Shown: positions 22,201 through 32,637 of the stretch, in pieces
How positions within the stretch are numbered: position 1 is the first letter of the stretch
How the letters are laid out: every line of letters begins with the position of its first letter
NCBI GenBank assembly: GCA_019925095.2
Contig: CM034406.1
Location: 12,310,388-12,374,387, forward strand
DNA: 64,000 bases
From: Dendrolimus kikuchii
Taxonomy: Eukaryota; Arthropoda; Insecta; Lepidoptera; Lasiocampidae
Direction: 5' to 3'
Position numbers and translations under genes: made by a program
The notes under the pieces: model-generated
The model's database searches: none
What the model saw: only the letters and a program-made list of their open reading frames with translations
Told to the model about the DNA's origin: nothing

Positions 22201-23286
22201 TTTCACTGGTGTGGGACCAGTGTCCACTAAGTGAGTGGGTTGAGATGCCCAACAATGGACTTAAGTACTGTGCCCTCATTCCTGGAGCTATAAGGGGAGC
22301 ATTGCAGATGGTGCAACTTGATGTTCAATGCTGGTTTGTGCAGGTAAATATTATTTGAATTTCCTATTTCATGGAAAAAAGTATTTTATTATTATTCTGT
22401 TTATCAAAAGTTCACACATAGTAATGTTCATATGAGTTGGATTATTTCTGATGCAACAAGGAAAGAACAGGGTGTCTTTAGTTTTATGGACCTTGAGTTT
22501 CAGTGTTTTCTTGGTTGCGGGAGGCGGGGGAGGGTAGGAAGGTCATACTGAAAGAAAAATGTGTGAAAATTCTATAATTTAGGAGAAAATTAAAAATTAA
22601 TGTTCCAACTAAATTATAAATTAATCTTAAATTAAGGAGGTGGAAAGTACCAGCCACCTTTTCCGGCTATCAGAGATGCATATTTTATTTTTAAAAATGG
22701 GAGTTATGAGCCTCCCTGGTATTTTTCACATTTTTAAATGCATTGTACAAACTACAACTATACAACTACTACAAATTATACTTTTAAATAACAAAATACA
22801 ACTAGGAAATGAAGTTCTAATGCTAGCTTATCATAATGCTGCTTGAATCAACTAGTGCTGGTCTACCACTAACGACATCTGCATCACCAAAGGTGCTATA
22901 AATGTGCTGCTGACCTGGAAGGTAAATTGGAACCTGGCAACTGATCCTAGAACACAACTCAAGGTTGCTATGGTGTCACTAGATCGAAGGTGGTAGCCAT
23001 CTGGTGGGGCAAATGCCCTACCAATTGGCTGTCCTGTTTTATCGCCTCTCACAACAAGACTCTCTGCTGTAGAAATTAGTATTCATTCTCCTCCTGTTCC
23101 TGCACAATAAAAATAATGCATCCATAGCAGATTTCATATTCAAAACAGGAGATAAGTTACAAGAGATACTAAACATGGTTTTTATGTAAATAATTTCAGG
23201 ATCAGCTGAAAGGCGATGCAGTGACAGAACTAAGGGTGAAATATATCAAGAGATTAGAAGATGCTATACCAGCTGGAGAGGATTAA
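16205..23286 (+). CDS. TRAPPC3: TRAPP complex subunit 3 (Bet3)
   Basis: Four exons: 16205-16243, 16318-16523, 22145-22343 and 23200-23286, all with GT-AG borders and consistent phases. They encode 176 residues, against about 180 for the human protein. The product follows TRAPPC3 from end to end: MSRQ start, SELLTLTYGALVSQM, DDVNKQLERIGYNMGVRLIEDFLAR, the conserved Cys at 67 (palmitoylation/lipid-pocket Cys in this family), ETADKI, SGDEFSLVW, then GAIRGALQMVQ and the C-terminal DAIPAGED. Bet3 forms the core of TRAPP tethering complexes that activate Rab1/Ypt1 for ER-to-Golgi and intra-Golgi traffic. Intron 2 is 5.6 kb because an antisense LTR retrotransposon sits inside it. Intron 3 carries a decayed family-A repeat. 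No coding damage is seen. Confidence 0.96.
16524..17106 (+). other. 5' part of TRAPPC3 intron 2
   Basis: Intronic. Contains a G-rich block near 16650-16690 whose reverse complement is at 10810-10875, and a T-run at 16731-16743. Otherwise nothing recognised before the LTR element. Confidence 0.5.
17107..17111. repeat. Target-site duplication ACCAT (left)
   Basis: ACCAT immediately outside the left LTR. The same five bases follow the right LTR at 21280-21284. Five-base duplications are typical for Ty3/gypsy integrases. Confidence 0.9.
17112..17214 (-). repeat. 3' LTR of the mag-type element
   Basis: 103 bp, no difference seen from 21177-21279. Contains TAATAAACTC on the minus strand, a plausible polyadenylation signal. 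Confidence 0.92.
17309..21139 (-). CDS. Gag-Pol polyprotein of the mag-type retrotransposon
   Basis: One frame of 1276 residues from the ATG at 21139 (an in-frame GTG two codons earlier is not needed). In order: gag-like region (1-200); two zinc knuckles (about 204-237: CSRC...C and CFACKRLGHIASAC, the second a classic CCHC); aspartic protease with DSGA at about 291; reverse transcriptase with FSKLDLKEAY (Asp about 509), LAFGVNAAPGIFQ and LLDD (about 569-572); RNase H with CDSSEYG, KEALAM and TDHKPL; integrase with H-H-C-C (about 939-975) and a DD35E core (Asp about 1002, Asp about 1056, Glu about 1092). The catalytic box is LLDD instead of the usual YxDD/FxDD. No stop or frameshift was found, and gag and pol are fused without a shift. 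Confidence 0.95.
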   Translation of the reverse strand: MACNLTNIVFPGQFNPKTDKWCEYKERLLCSLDVAGYENQTLDKVRSIFLSQCGKDTYSLIVSLLVPNRPTEVPFKDILAVLDRFYEPEVNEILQAGKFHTRKQADKESIQDFVAAIGLLGAKCNFVDLKRQLRDRLVLGVRDERLRRELLRTKNLMYETAVQLCLNYQTILQEMYSEVDPNMKQTHGNMDEAMDIGKIGAIQCSRCKGRHGEGGRCPFLKARCFACKRLGHIASACDRKLKKQHQVVDEMAQCKDSKENMMGVYTCSEGYAAPIKAEVIINGSKTFMEVDSGASRTIMSEDTYNRMWKSPPPLRPTNVKLVTYSREALPVIGIVSVRVLLGNKEAQCELIVVSGNGPSLLGRNWFKSLGLEILGICWTLDEVKQDMLRDFPDLFNKTLGQYKGPEVSLTVRADAQPRFIKARPVPFPLKKQVEDELQRMVQCGILTPVRYSKWATPLRIVKKSDGSLRICGDYRSTVNISINVDTYPLPAAVESFVKLSGGCVFSKLDLKEAYMQLKVDQDTALLLTLNTPLGLMKMNRLAFGVNAAPGIFQRVMSSALAGMDGVACLLDDIAITGKTREEHNNRLYAVLQKLNDLGLRLKIEKCVFASNCIDFLGHRIDTNGLHPSPNKVKEIKEKPISRTKQALRAFLGLYNFYEKFIPDKATILEPLYRLLDRKSSWRWGDKEQIAFDRAKDLLSSDMTLVGYDLAKKLFLICDSSEYGLGVVLAHAMDDGSERPVMMASRTLQPHERRYGQIDKEALAMIFGLKKFHEFLAGREFCIITDHKPLVGLFNPRKPIPDQISPRMLRWSLKLGCYNYNVKYRPGQAIGNADALSRWTEPETSELDEKPLREVLLLEEQPNEWNFDTSRIASDTEKDPVLQRVVFHVLHGWPCKNTDPSMQPFWTRREALSLNKGCLLWCNRVIIPSCLQQDVLNLLHAPHAGIVQTKAYARGYVWWPGMDQQIEHTVSSCESCQIVRNNPPRDPQAWVVTEKPWSRVHVDIAGPFQGKTFLVLIDSYSKWFEAEIIASMSSEATIAALRRIFASQGLPNTLVSDNGRVFTSKEFNVFLKNNGIKHLYSPPYHPATNGQIERAIQSFKNKIKKMSLNNVPWAEKLPKALYSLRVVPNSSNNKTPAEMLNGRRYRSAVSSLHPDNMPNPQEIQLETAAQNVPNRRFIVDQPVLIRNYGPGEKWNKAMIEIVEGPSSYMVRTEDGELHRRHSDQIVARVLPRICEKQPSFRHRERSISGSSSPDPLIDIPAPELWPDIIGIPNNQED
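21177..21279 (-). repeat. 5' LTR of the mag-type element
   Basis: 103 bp, promoter-side LTR on the minus strand, followed after one base by the primer-binding site TGGCGACGAGAA (21175-21164). Confidence 0.92.
21280..21284. repeat. Target-site duplication ACCAT (right)
   Basis: Matches 17107-17111 exactly. Confidence 0.9.
21285..22144 (+). other. 3' part of TRAPPC3 intron 2
   Basis: AT-rich intronic sequence ending in tattcccatttcag. No repeat or coding signal recognised; open frames at 21304-21507 and 21824-22045 look like chance. Confidence 0.5.
22858..23112 (-). mobile_element. Decayed family-A copy in TRAPPC3 intron 3
   Basis: Aligns over most of its length with the family-A unit ('caaaggtgctataaatgtgc', 'ggtggtagccatc', 'gttcctgcac') but with more mismatches than the other copies, so it is older. 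Confidence 0.6.
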
Positions 23287-24993
23287 AGATTGCCTATCAT
23301 TATTATCTTGGGCTATTATTTTCTTTGAGCTAAAGATTTACAAATATAAGTAATAAGAAGGTTCTGGTGCCGTAAGTTCGAAATCAAGAATGCTAATCAT
23401 ACTAGAATAATACTGAATATGGAATTAATCTATAGCACACAATATTTTTTAATTTCAATGGATTACTATTGCAAGCATCAAAAATTTAAACTTGTTATGA
23501 AAATCAAATTTTGACATTATTTTGTGTGGAGGTTCTGTCAAATTTTAACCTGTTTCTATACTATTGCACAACTAATAATTCCTCCTGATGATAACTAATA
23601 ATACCTGCACAGTAAACCAATTTTAATACACGCAACAGTGTATGCATTGTGTAAGTGGGACAGAGCTAAGAATGCATGCAAGCAACACTGCCTTTTGCCC
23701 TTGCGAATATAGTTCCACCTCATCTGGACGAACGAAAATGCCAATGGGAATTATTATTTGTGTTACACATTACATTTTGTTGTTATCTAAATGGCCAAGA
23801 AGCGATTTAACCGATAGTAAGGTATAAAAACCGTTGACTGGTCAGATGTTCAATTTCAGAACTTAGCTGATATTTTTTAAATGAACTTTGTGCATTGATT
23901 GTTTTCAAAGGCATGTGTATTAAAGTGCGTAACATTTCATTGTTCTGCTGTAATAATTCTTATAAACCACTTCCTAGTTGTGATGTGAAGTACTAATTTA
24001 AATATTAGAGTAAAGTAAGAACTTCAAACTTTTGAAAGGACTGTTGAAAGTCTAATGGACCTCATCTGACTTTGAGTATGGTAGCATATCGTCCAGAGAT
24101 TTAAAGCTAGACTTTTGCTTAAGTACAGTCATGGTATAAAAATGTTCGCCAGTTTTCAAATTGCATTATTTAATGTTCCACGAGCACTTTTGCACTTTTC
24201 AAACTAAGTCACAGAACAGACTTCCACAGAAAATTATGTTTAAATATTTGACAATAAAGTTTAAAATTACTTAGATCAAAGTTGTTTGATTTTCTATCTT
24301 GTCTAAGAAGATTGTTTAGACATGTAAAACCTTTTTATTGATTTTAATATTTATGTTAAGCGTAGTCATTATATCCTCTTTGTTCCGTATTGTTAATCTC
24401 AGTGTCTGTTATTATCAACATTGTAAATTTCTTTACGCACGTTTCTATATTTTATCAACATAACATTTATTAAAATGTTGGAAGTATTGTATTGTACTCG
24501 TGCAAGCAAAAGTCGATGTTAAGGTGACGAACATTTACATTGCACGACTGTACATTTATTTATATCAAGATTGCATTGTAAGGTTCTTAATTAAAAAGCT
24601 TATATTTAAGTTACAATGTTACAGCGTATATTAAAAAGTTACATTTTGGAAAGAAACATTTTATTATTTGATGATAAAGTTTCCCACATGCCTTTTGCAA
24701 ACTTTTGGTTGTCCCCTGTAGTGAGTAATCAAATAAGGAAGGTCTAAAGACATTTCTTAACCGTTTATATTTTTAGAGTTTGAACTATATACTTACACAC
24801 ACCATAGATTGAGATCCCAGTCACCCCAGCCTTACGTGATTTTAGAAAAGATGAAATTTTCAGTATCGGTACTTTAACATAAGCTTAGAAAGGAATGGAT
24901 ACTCGCTAAGCTGAAAGTGGGGACATTTCTCAGGTAGCAGGTAACAAAGGTGGAAAATAACCAAGTATTACAAGCTGTACTACGATTAGGTAG
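23287..24993. other. TRAPPC3 3' flank, no further gene seen
   Basis: Presumably holds the TRAPPC3 3' UTR. 'acaataaagt' at about 24251 is one possible poly-A signal. No repeats or ORFs could be assigned. Confidence 0.35.
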
Positions 24994-25233
24994 GTTAGCC
25001 AGGTGGTAGAGATATTTGCCCGATTGGATGGCTACCAACCCTGGTCTAAAGTATGTCGCCATAACAACCAACCTTGAGTTGTGTTCCGGCATTAGTGACC
25101 AGGTTCTAGTCTACCTAGAGAGCAGCAGTGCGTTTGTAGCACCTTTGGTGTTGTAAATGTCTATAGGCGATGGTAACCGCTTTCCATCAAGTGGGCCGTC
25201 TGCCTGCCTACTGAACTGCAATAAAAAAAAATG
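24994..25233 (+). mobile_element. Family-A retroposon copy, 5'-truncated
   Basis: Begins at 'agccaggtggtagagatatt' and ends 'actgcaataaaaaaaaa', the sense-strand poly-A end of the family. Confidence 0.75.
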
Positions 25234-25849
25234 GTATAAAATACTTAATATAGTTGTGTTTATTTTTGAAACATAAGCCGATTCGATTTCTGACGAGGGT
25301 AATCGATTTAAAAAAATGCAATGATGCTATTTTAGTTTTCGTCAAAATCGGCTTCGAGACTCCTTCAAGTGTTTTTCACTATTTCGTATAGTTTAGAATT
25401 TGGCCTTGAAGGCCCACTTGAAAAATTCATTTTGTACATAAGACAAGGCTTATTTTAATTAATCTTTTTAAGATCCTGGCCAGTGCCGCAGATAAACCAT
25501 CTCCTTCTCTAAAATACGGAGGCCAAATTCAGGATTAGAATGTTTTGTAAATGTAAGAGATGACAATAGCAGTTTAGAAACGGATGTACACTCGACCATT
25601 GTGTTCGACGGATGTCAACGTCAATTGTCGCCGCATCTAAAAATAAACACGCATTAGGATTTCTTAGCTAAATCCTATTATACTAAACGAACAAACACCC
25701 ACAACCTGTATTCATGCGTTATAGTTACCTACATGTTTCTAAAAATGACGAGACGTCACTGCTTTACTTGTTATATTCTTTTATTACAGTGTGTATGTAG
25801 GAAAGTACCTATATTACTAGAAAAAATTAGGGATCCGTACTAAAACTTA

Positions 25850-26074
25850 TAATCGAAGGAGTAAAAAAATTTAGTGTTTCAGTTGGTCCCGGGATGGTTG
25901 ACATTCACAATTAGACCCTATGGGGTCTAATTGTGAATGTCAACTTTTCTTTCTTTCTATTCTCTTCTATTACTTTTCTTTCTTAGAAAGAAAGAAAAGT
26001 AATCGTCGGTGGCGCTGGAATCAGGTTCTAGATTTTATTTTTTAGGGTAGGACAACTTCTGCCGGAATCGCTAG
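25850..26074 (+). mobile_element. Helitron 3' portion with internal palindromic insertion
   Basis: Ends GGTAGGACAACTTCTGCCGG...CTAG|T like the other Helitron ends. Between 'attagacccta' and 'tcggtggcgctgg' lies an extra segment made of two palindromes (25897-25944 and 25969-26003) not seen in the related copy at 14145-14445. Confidence 0.65.
25897..26003. repeat. Two adjacent near-perfect palindromes
   Basis: 25897-25944: 24-bp arms, no loop, one mismatch (gttgacattcacaatt... / ...aattgtgaatgtcaac). 25969-26003: 16-bp arms with a 3-nt loop (attacttttctttctt / aagaaagaaaagtaat). A CT-rich 24-nt linker joins them. Confidence 0.9.
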
Positions 26075-26136
26075 TAATGAATATAGTAAGATTGTAAACG
26101 TCGATAGATTAGAATATACAGACAAAAGATTTGTAA

Positions 26137-26159
26137 TCATCATCATCATCATCATCATG
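26137..26159. repeat. (ATC)n microsatellite
   Basis: Seven consecutive ATC units. Confidence 0.9.
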
Positions 26160-26789
26160 TATACATTTATATCATTACTTGATCTCACTGACTGACTGAC
26201 ATATCAATCCACTGCCCAAACTACGAGTTACTAGGTCTAGGACCGTAAAAAATTCCATGCGGGCACTTTATAGAAAGCTATACTTTAGGTGTGAACCAAG
26301 AAAGGTTTTTGAAAATTCTTCATCTAAGGGAGTGAAACAGAAGATGAAAGTTTGTATCAAACTCTGTTATTTTCTAAATAAGAAACATGAAATATGTTAG
26401 ACCTGCGTCTGATTAGAAATATCCACGTGTATCGGTGTTTATGGATACTCAACCCCTGAGGGAATGAGAAAGATGACGATAGTCTGCTCAAACTATGACT
26501 AGTTACTATTTTTAATCTTCACAAACGAAGCCGCGAACAACAACTAGTCGGGTAATGAATTAGTCAGTTGGTTCTGGCAGTCGTTGACCGTTGCCTCGGT
26601 ACGGGACGTAAGCTTTACTTTAGACCATACCGACTGTTCGACTCGACCTTCAGCCGCACTTCGCAACCTATTAGTAATGAATCTTTAAAGTAAAAGTATA
26701 AAACCGACTACCTAAAGGAAGGTTTACAATGTTGCGGGCTATAACTTATTTGATTTCTATACCTATTGTGAACTTTATGGTCCGTTAAT

Positions 26790-27245
26790 CTACCGACGCA
26801 TGACTGGTTTAAAGAGCTATAAATTGTACTCTTTTGTGAGACGCAGGAGGAGGGGGCTGAAAGTCCGAGAGAAGAGGATGAGGATGCAAACCGCCGTTGC
26901 AGACGCTAAACAGGGTGTCGAAGGCGCCGCTACAATCGCCTCCTCCTATTTACATAGCCAAACTAGGAGTGGAGAAAACCCTTGGTGAGTCACACTAATA
27001 GCCGGAGGTGCCCTGGTCCGAGAGGTACCTCATTGTGTATAGCTGCGTCGAAGTGGCATGGTGGAATACCTATGGCAAACCCAGTGGCGCCTCATCAAGA
27101 CGCGGAGGGACTGTAGAAGGTTTAGTGGGTAGTCTCACAGACTGCATATCACAACAACTTTATTGAAGGTGTGTGTCAACCCGGCCATTCTGCCCCACAT
27201 ATCCCTCGGTTTAATCCGTCAGTGGTCTGAGGGAATGCGTACAGT
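26790..27245 (+). mobile_element. GC-rich non-LTR retrotransposon 3' remnant (probable)
   Basis: A GC-rich island in AT-rich surroundings ('cgcaggaggagggggctgaa', 'ggcgcctcatcaagacgcgg', 'gtcagtggtctgagggaatg'). It resembles R1/jockey-type LINE 3' regions of Lepidoptera and ends in an A-run (about 27249). The open frame 26800-26988 has no recognisable domain. The family assignment is from memory and weak. Confidence 0.4.
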
Positions 27246-27249
27246 TTAA

Positions 27250-28664
27250 AAAAAAGAAATCATACATTGAGTCCGGCGTTTAGAAAGAAAGTAAGAAAAT
27301 CATTCTATTTAGGAAAGTGAAACTAATATAAAACTAAGTGTTAACAAATATAAACAGAAGTTGTCCGAAAAGAAGTATCAGTCTCAGCATAATACTGGTC
27401 TGTCTACCAGCACTGATCTTCCGCTAAGCCCATAAGGTATCATCACGGCAGACCTCATTACATAGCATGTAACTTTACGATACCATTGCCTGATGTCTAT
27501 ATATTTAAAAATAATGTGAGACGTAGGTAGTACTACAAAATAGAAGTGAAAACTTTGTATCTCACGCGAGTTCAGTGCTTTTTACCAACCCAAAAGTGCC
27601 CTACGTGCCTAAAAATGTTATCACTTAATTATTATCAAGTCCATTTCACAACGTTGTGGCTATCAAATAACCCCAGTATGTATAGAATGCTTTGTGTATA
27701 CAACATTCAAACACTACTATACCCAAGGCGGACCCGGTTCTCTATAAGTACATTCGTAACTAACAATACAAATGTATGTAGAAGTATGTTATGCGGTAGA
27801 CAATGAGTTCGTTAGCCCAGAGAACCCTCCGCTAGAGGGTGTCACTCCACAGCCTCGCTGTACAATCCTCTACGAGTACATTTCTATTGGTATAAACATC
27901 AACTTGAAAAATTCACTCTAATTACCAACGTATAGAGCTTGTAATATTTCGCTGTTGTGTTTTTGAGGGTAAAGCGGAAGTTGGTAAAGCTAGTACAAAA
28001 TACGCCGAGGCTTGAGTGCATCTTCAGATCAACCTAACATACAGTCGCTTTGATATAAACCTTGCCGTGGTTTTCTATATTTCTACTTATGCATAATCAC
28101 TTGTTAGTAACAAAGAATTTGTTTAGTGTGAATTTATCGAAGTTTCACTTCATTTTTAATGCACATTGTACACATGTAATAACGCTACAAAATACAAAAG
28201 CTTATACAGTTGAGGATTTAAAAAAAAATTGGTTATGTACACACATTACCAAAGATTTTTTAATACCTCAATTAAAGCACGGGGACGACTCCTTATTTTT
28301 AATTGTTTTCTTTTTTTACTACATAATTATGTGACGTCATATAGACTATACAAGTTTTTATCAAATTTGATCTAAAAAGAACCCAGTGTTTTCCGAGAAT
28401 AATTATTGATATATCTTTATATATAGGTATACACGCGAACAAATTTACATGACAATTCCGTAAGGGGTTTTGGCCCAAATTACTATATTGTAACCATTAG
28501 GGTTGTTTGTTCCGTCTTAACGGTCTACTAAGAAATTAAGAAATTTTCTTACGTAAGTACCTAATTCAAAATAGGATATCGTATTGATATATATAAATAA
28601 ACTTGACACGTGTTGAATAACTTTATAGGTATAATTAATTATTTATATACTAAAAAGTAACCGG
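27250..28664. other. Intergenic, downstream of ADGF copy 1
   Basis: AT-rich; no gene or clear repeat. Open frames at 27546-27806 and 28062-28334 show no protein-like composition. Confidence 0.35.
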
Positions 28665-30188
28665 TCATACATATAAAGTGCAGTTAAAATTAGAAATATA
28701 CTGATTCCATGTCCTATAAAATATATTCAAAGCTTCAGACTTCTTTGTGTCATTTAAAGCACTATACTTTAAAGAATTTATAGCTAGTTGCTTCAACATT
28801 CTTAAGTCTGAAAATCTACTCGATGCTCCAAAAAACGCCACGTAAAAATCATCAGATATCGGCTCGGCTTCCCAAGCCCCTGGATCATCACTTGATACAA
28901 TTACTGGTAGATTATTAGCAAAAAATAAACTCAACGGATGGTTTCGTACATCACGAACTAAAGACAGTATTGTGTTTGATATAACATTTACTTCTAAGCC
29001 AATGTCATTTTCAACGACCATTCTCATTAAAACAGGATGTTTGGGCAAAGCATATGCATGCCCAATTCTCTTAGTTCCTAGTAAGATCGCATCAATTAGA
29101 TTATCATCAGTTTTCGTGCCGTACCAATCTGTTTCACCGGCATGGAAAAAGAAATTCGTTTCATTTTCAATTTTAAGGAATTGAGACGCAAATTCGATTA
29201 GCGGACTTCCCAAATCTTCCTGACCAACTAAATCAAATCCAGCAAAGATATCAGCCATATCATTTTTTATTTTCTTCGCCATTTCAATATATGAATCAAC
29301 AATACTTCTTGAAACATGTCTAGGTGGAGCAAATATTAGTTTAGCTCCTATGAAATCTGGAAAATCTTTAACAAATCTATGTATTACCTTTCTATAAGCT
29401 TTAGCAGTTACAAGTTGATCGTACACTGTACCGTCAAGTTCATACAACCTAGGCAATACACTTCTGATTTCTATATACATAATTTTGTCTTCCCTAAATT
29501 TCTTTAGTGCGTCATAAAAATATTGTTCCCAAACCGGTCTGTAAGCTAAAAGTTGTTCAACAGTTATAAAATAATTCATAAAAGTTTTCCATGTTACATT
29601 AATATCGGAATAAACGACGTCTGGATCTTTAACAACCATTGTGAAATGTTTTCTAATTTCTTTATCAAATTCAATTACATTACTCGATGCATTTCGTACT
29701 GTGGACATCATCTGCCATTTGTCTTCACACGAAATATTAGGCTTGTTATTTGAAAACTGAAATTTTATGCCAGCATTTTCAAAGCAGACATATAAATAAT
29801 CCATGTATGTTATGTTAAGCAAGTAATCAGGTCCTAGTAAAGCCATATCGTGTATATGCAATGCTGCGCCCTTAGGCATGTCTTTAATAATTTTGTAAAC
29901 TGTTGATTGCTTCATCTTGTCTTTATAAGTAAAATAGTGATGGGAAAAGTTGAAATACTGAGGATTATCGAAATCATAATTCAATTCACGGATTTTGTGA
30001 AGCATTAGACATTTGTTTACGTTATGTTCTGTGACGCTTAATGACGTGTTGCTACCAAAGGTCAATTGTGTTTCATCTTGCAATATCTTGGCACGTTTCT
30101 GGTAATAGTCCGTGGACGATTCACAGTATGCTGCGATAAATAACGTTGTTTTGAAGAGTATAGCTAACATGTTATTCACTGTTGACAC
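28665..30188 (-). CDS. Secreted adenosine deaminase (ADGF/ADA2 family), copy 1
   Basis: 507 residues from ATG 30188 with no intron. An N-terminal hydrophobic stretch (about 7-22, MLAILFKTTLFIAAYC) is a signal peptide. An N-terminal dimerisation region follows, then the deaminase barrel: MPKGAALHIHD (zinc ligands H111, H113; D114), disulfide candidates C135/C154, FAGFDLVGQED, HAGETDW (H349 zinc, E352 proton donor), RIGHAYAL (H377) and SSDDPG (D434 zinc, D435 substrate). Known: the family deaminates extracellular adenosine and deoxyadenosine to inosine and acts as growth factors or anti-adenosine enzymes in insects. Several N-glycosylation sequons (N125, N151, N166, N197, N342) fit secretion. 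All catalytic residues are present. Single-exon structure and two nearby paralogues suggest local duplication. Confidence 0.95.
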   Translation of the reverse strand: MSTVNNMLAILFKTTLFIAAYCESSTDYYQKRAKILQDETQLTFGSNTSLSVTEHNVNKCLMLHKIRELNYDFDNPQYFNFSHHYFTYKDKMKQSTVYKIIKDMPKGAALHIHDMALLGPDYLLNITYMDYLYVCFENAGIKFQFSNNKPNISCEDKWQMMSTVRNASSNVIEFDKEIRKHFTMVVKDPDVVYSDINVTWKTFMNYFITVEQLLAYRPVWEQYFYDALKKFREDKIMYIEIRSVLPRLYELDGTVYDQLVTAKAYRKVIHRFVKDFPDFIGAKLIFAPPRHVSRSIVDSYIEMAKKIKNDMADIFAGFDLVGQEDLGSPLIEFASQFLKIENETNFFFHAGETDWYGTKTDDNLIDAILLGTKRIGHAYALPKHPVLMRMVVENDIGLEVNVISNTILSLVRDVRNHPLSLFFANNLPVIVSSDDPGAWEAEPISDDFYVAFFGASSRFSDLRMLKQLAINSLKYSALNDTKKSEALNIFYRTWNQYISNFNCTLYV

Positions 30189-30429
30189 CGAATACGGGCG
30201 TATGGCGCGATTGTGCGACGTACACTGAGTGGGTTACGTCAGATCATTGACCTGTGACAGAAAAGATATTACAAAAACAAAAACAGACTGGCATAATATC
30301 ATTTTCAATAAACACATGCACGTTAGTGTATCATGTAAGTTGTATTATTTAGTTTAGGGTACAATTACTATATTTAATATGCTTATTATGCATGTTGAAT
30401 TTTAATTTTATTGCTCATCAAAACAATTA

Positions 30430-30905
30430 CAAAAATGCATAGGCAGGCCTTAAGCCAGGTACAATAGTTACTCCGGAACGAGAAAGGGAGAGAGGTGTGC
30501 ATACGTCAAGCGGGTACCGACGTCATTCGGGGCCCCGGAGACGCAGATATGCGCAAGATTTCCTCCCGTAAATTGCTCTGCAGGGGCCCTCCAGCATCTA
30601 GGGAGTGGAGGAGTCTTCACCCCCTGTTGACGAAGTGAGTTTGCCTTGATTCCCGGAGCACTCCCAAGCCCTGATGCGCTAGGAACAGCGTGGGCGTAAC
30701 TACGTTCTAAGTCTCATGATTTTCCTACCATGAGCACGGGGCACATGAGAGGAGGGTGGTTTTAGTGGAGTATTGATTAGTCGAGTCTCCACACAAGCCG
30801 GCGATTTGAATCTGGTGCCCATTCTTGGTCTCACCTTTCGTCGCTTCGGTCTAATCCCTATAAAGGTAGTGTGCGAAATGCATTTCCCCCGACTTTAAAA
30901 AAGGC
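30430..30905 (+). mobile_element. GC-rich non-LTR remnant (probable)
   Basis: A GC-rich block ('cattcggggccccggagacg', 'ggtggttttagtggagtatt', 'tcgcttcggtctaatcccta') ends in 'ccgactttaaaaaa'. The shape fits a LINE 3' UTR with A-tail. No ORF; clade unknown. Confidence 0.4.
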
Positions 30906-31009
30906 ACCATAGTTACTTACTAAAACAAAAGACAAAAGTAATATCTGTACTTATATATAAAGATGACAATGAGTTAGTTTGTACTTTTTTATTACTTCTT
31001 TATAATCTT

Positions 31010-31290
31010 GGGAATAATAATAATACTCTAAGACTCGAATGCGTCCAAAAACGTATCCTGTGGGCAGCGTTTGGTACATTTTGGAGTCGATTCCCTGGAG
31101 CAGAAGCACGACATTTTAGACTTGATGTTTTATATAATTTAAATTATGCAATAAATTACCCTCAAGTACTATACATGTATGTAGGGACAATTTCAGAGTG
31201 CTCCCTAACTATACCCGCTCACGCATCACTGTCTTTAGTCCGCCTGTGCGGAAGACAATCTTAGGTAGCAAGCACTTCACCCATTTCACG
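31010..31290 (+). pseudogene. Probable non-LTR ORF2 C-terminal remnant
   Basis: Translation with small adjustments gives RLECVQKRILWAAFGTFWSR...RHFRLDVLYNLNYA...CGRQS, which resembles the region after reverse transcriptase in jockey/CR1-like LINEs (RLxxVQKRFL, then two separated blocks). Short, stop-broken and without neighbours from the same element. Confidence 0.45.
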
Positions 31291-31689
31291 GATAATTAAA
31301 CTGAGTATACAATAAATATAGCTCCACTTTAGATATATTTGCCAATTTACAAATTAAATTTCTCCGAATATTGCACAATATGCTTCCGACTGATACTTTA
31401 TATCGTCACTAATTTTTTTGTTTAAGTTGTAAATGTGTGCTTATTTATTTATATTAATGTATTGTTTTTTTGTCCTTATTATCTTCGATCTAAATTACAT
31501 TTGTTTGTAATAGATTACACACTGTTTTTAGTATTGTACTTTTGATTTATCTCTATCCTGTCAAGGTGTAGTAAATGTAAATGAATCAAATAATTAAATC
31601 CACAAACACATCGTATATAGGTATTCCCGGTAAGCAAATTTGTTTCTAACTTCAAAAAAGAGAGGAGATTCTTTTGTATGATTGTTACT

Positions 31690-32560
31690 CGATTTCTCCG
31701 TCAATTGTGGACCGATTTTCAAAATTATTAATCTAAAGGTTATACTCCCAAATTGGTCCCATTGTCACCATGTGTCATCCGTGCAGGAACGGAGAAAGAA
31801 TACAATTTCCTGCGGCCGGGCGGCCTGTCGTAAGAGGCGACAAAACAACACACAGCCAGGTGGTAGGGCATTTTCTCGACTGGATGGCTACCACCCCTGG
31901 TCTAAAGCATGTCGACATAACAACCTAGAGTTGTGTTCCGGCATTAGTGACCAGGTTCCAGTCTCCCTTAAGAGAGCAGCAGCGCATTTGTAGCAGCTTT
32001 GGTGTTGCAAATGTCCATAGGCGCCATAGGGCCGTCAGACTGTCTGCTGAACTTCTGCAATAAAAAAGAAATAAAAAAATGTCAGGCCCTGATGAGTGGA
32101 TTCCAAGGAATTAAAGAAATTCAAGAAAATTGTTAACCAACTTCTTCATATCACGATATCTGTGTCAATTATGAATCGACTTTTACATTATTTTCTTTAC
32201 GATATATAGAAATCCTTGGGAATACTCCCGAGGCGGTTCCATGGTCACCAAGTCAGGATCTGATGAGTGGATACCAGAGAAATTGAGAGTTACCTTTATT
32301 AAAATACGCAGAGAGCCTACATTTTTACAAAAAAAAGCTTGCATTACATAGCATTACCCATTCTTTAGGCGCTTAATTTTTTTGTAGGCATGTTAAGCGA
32401 TTTCTCCGTCAACTGTAGACCGATTTTCAAATTGTTTTTTTTTTAACTCTCGAGATGGTCCCATAGTCACCAAGTCAGGATCTCCTTTGTGGATGGCAAA
32501 GAAATCGTGAGCAACCCTTGTTGAAAAGCATATACACCGAAGAGTGTATTTTTACAGGTG
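31690..32560 (+). repeat. Three diverged tandem units, first split by a family-A insertion
   Basis: 'cgatttctccgtcaa...tgtggaccgattttcaaa' and 'ggtccca...gtcaccaagtcaggatct' recur at 31690-31777 plus 32080-32135, 32205-32330 and 32398-32560. The units belong to a dispersed lepidopteran repeat and flank or embed the family-A copy. Confidence 0.6.
31778..32079 (+). mobile_element. Full-length family-A retroposon with 5-bp target duplication
   Basis: Begins TCCGTGCAGGAACGGAGAAA and ends 'ctgcaataaaaaagaaataaaaaaa'. TGTCA stands on both sides (31773-31777 and 32080-32084). The pre-insertion site reconstructed from the neighbouring repeat units (caccaagtcaggatctg) supports the boundaries. It defines the family length at about 300 bp. 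Confidence 0.85.
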
Positions 32561-32637
32561 CTTAATATATTATTTCTTAAGCTATTGAAGTATTTGCGCA
32601 ACTAAAATTTTTTGGTTTTTTAACAAAAACAAAACCG

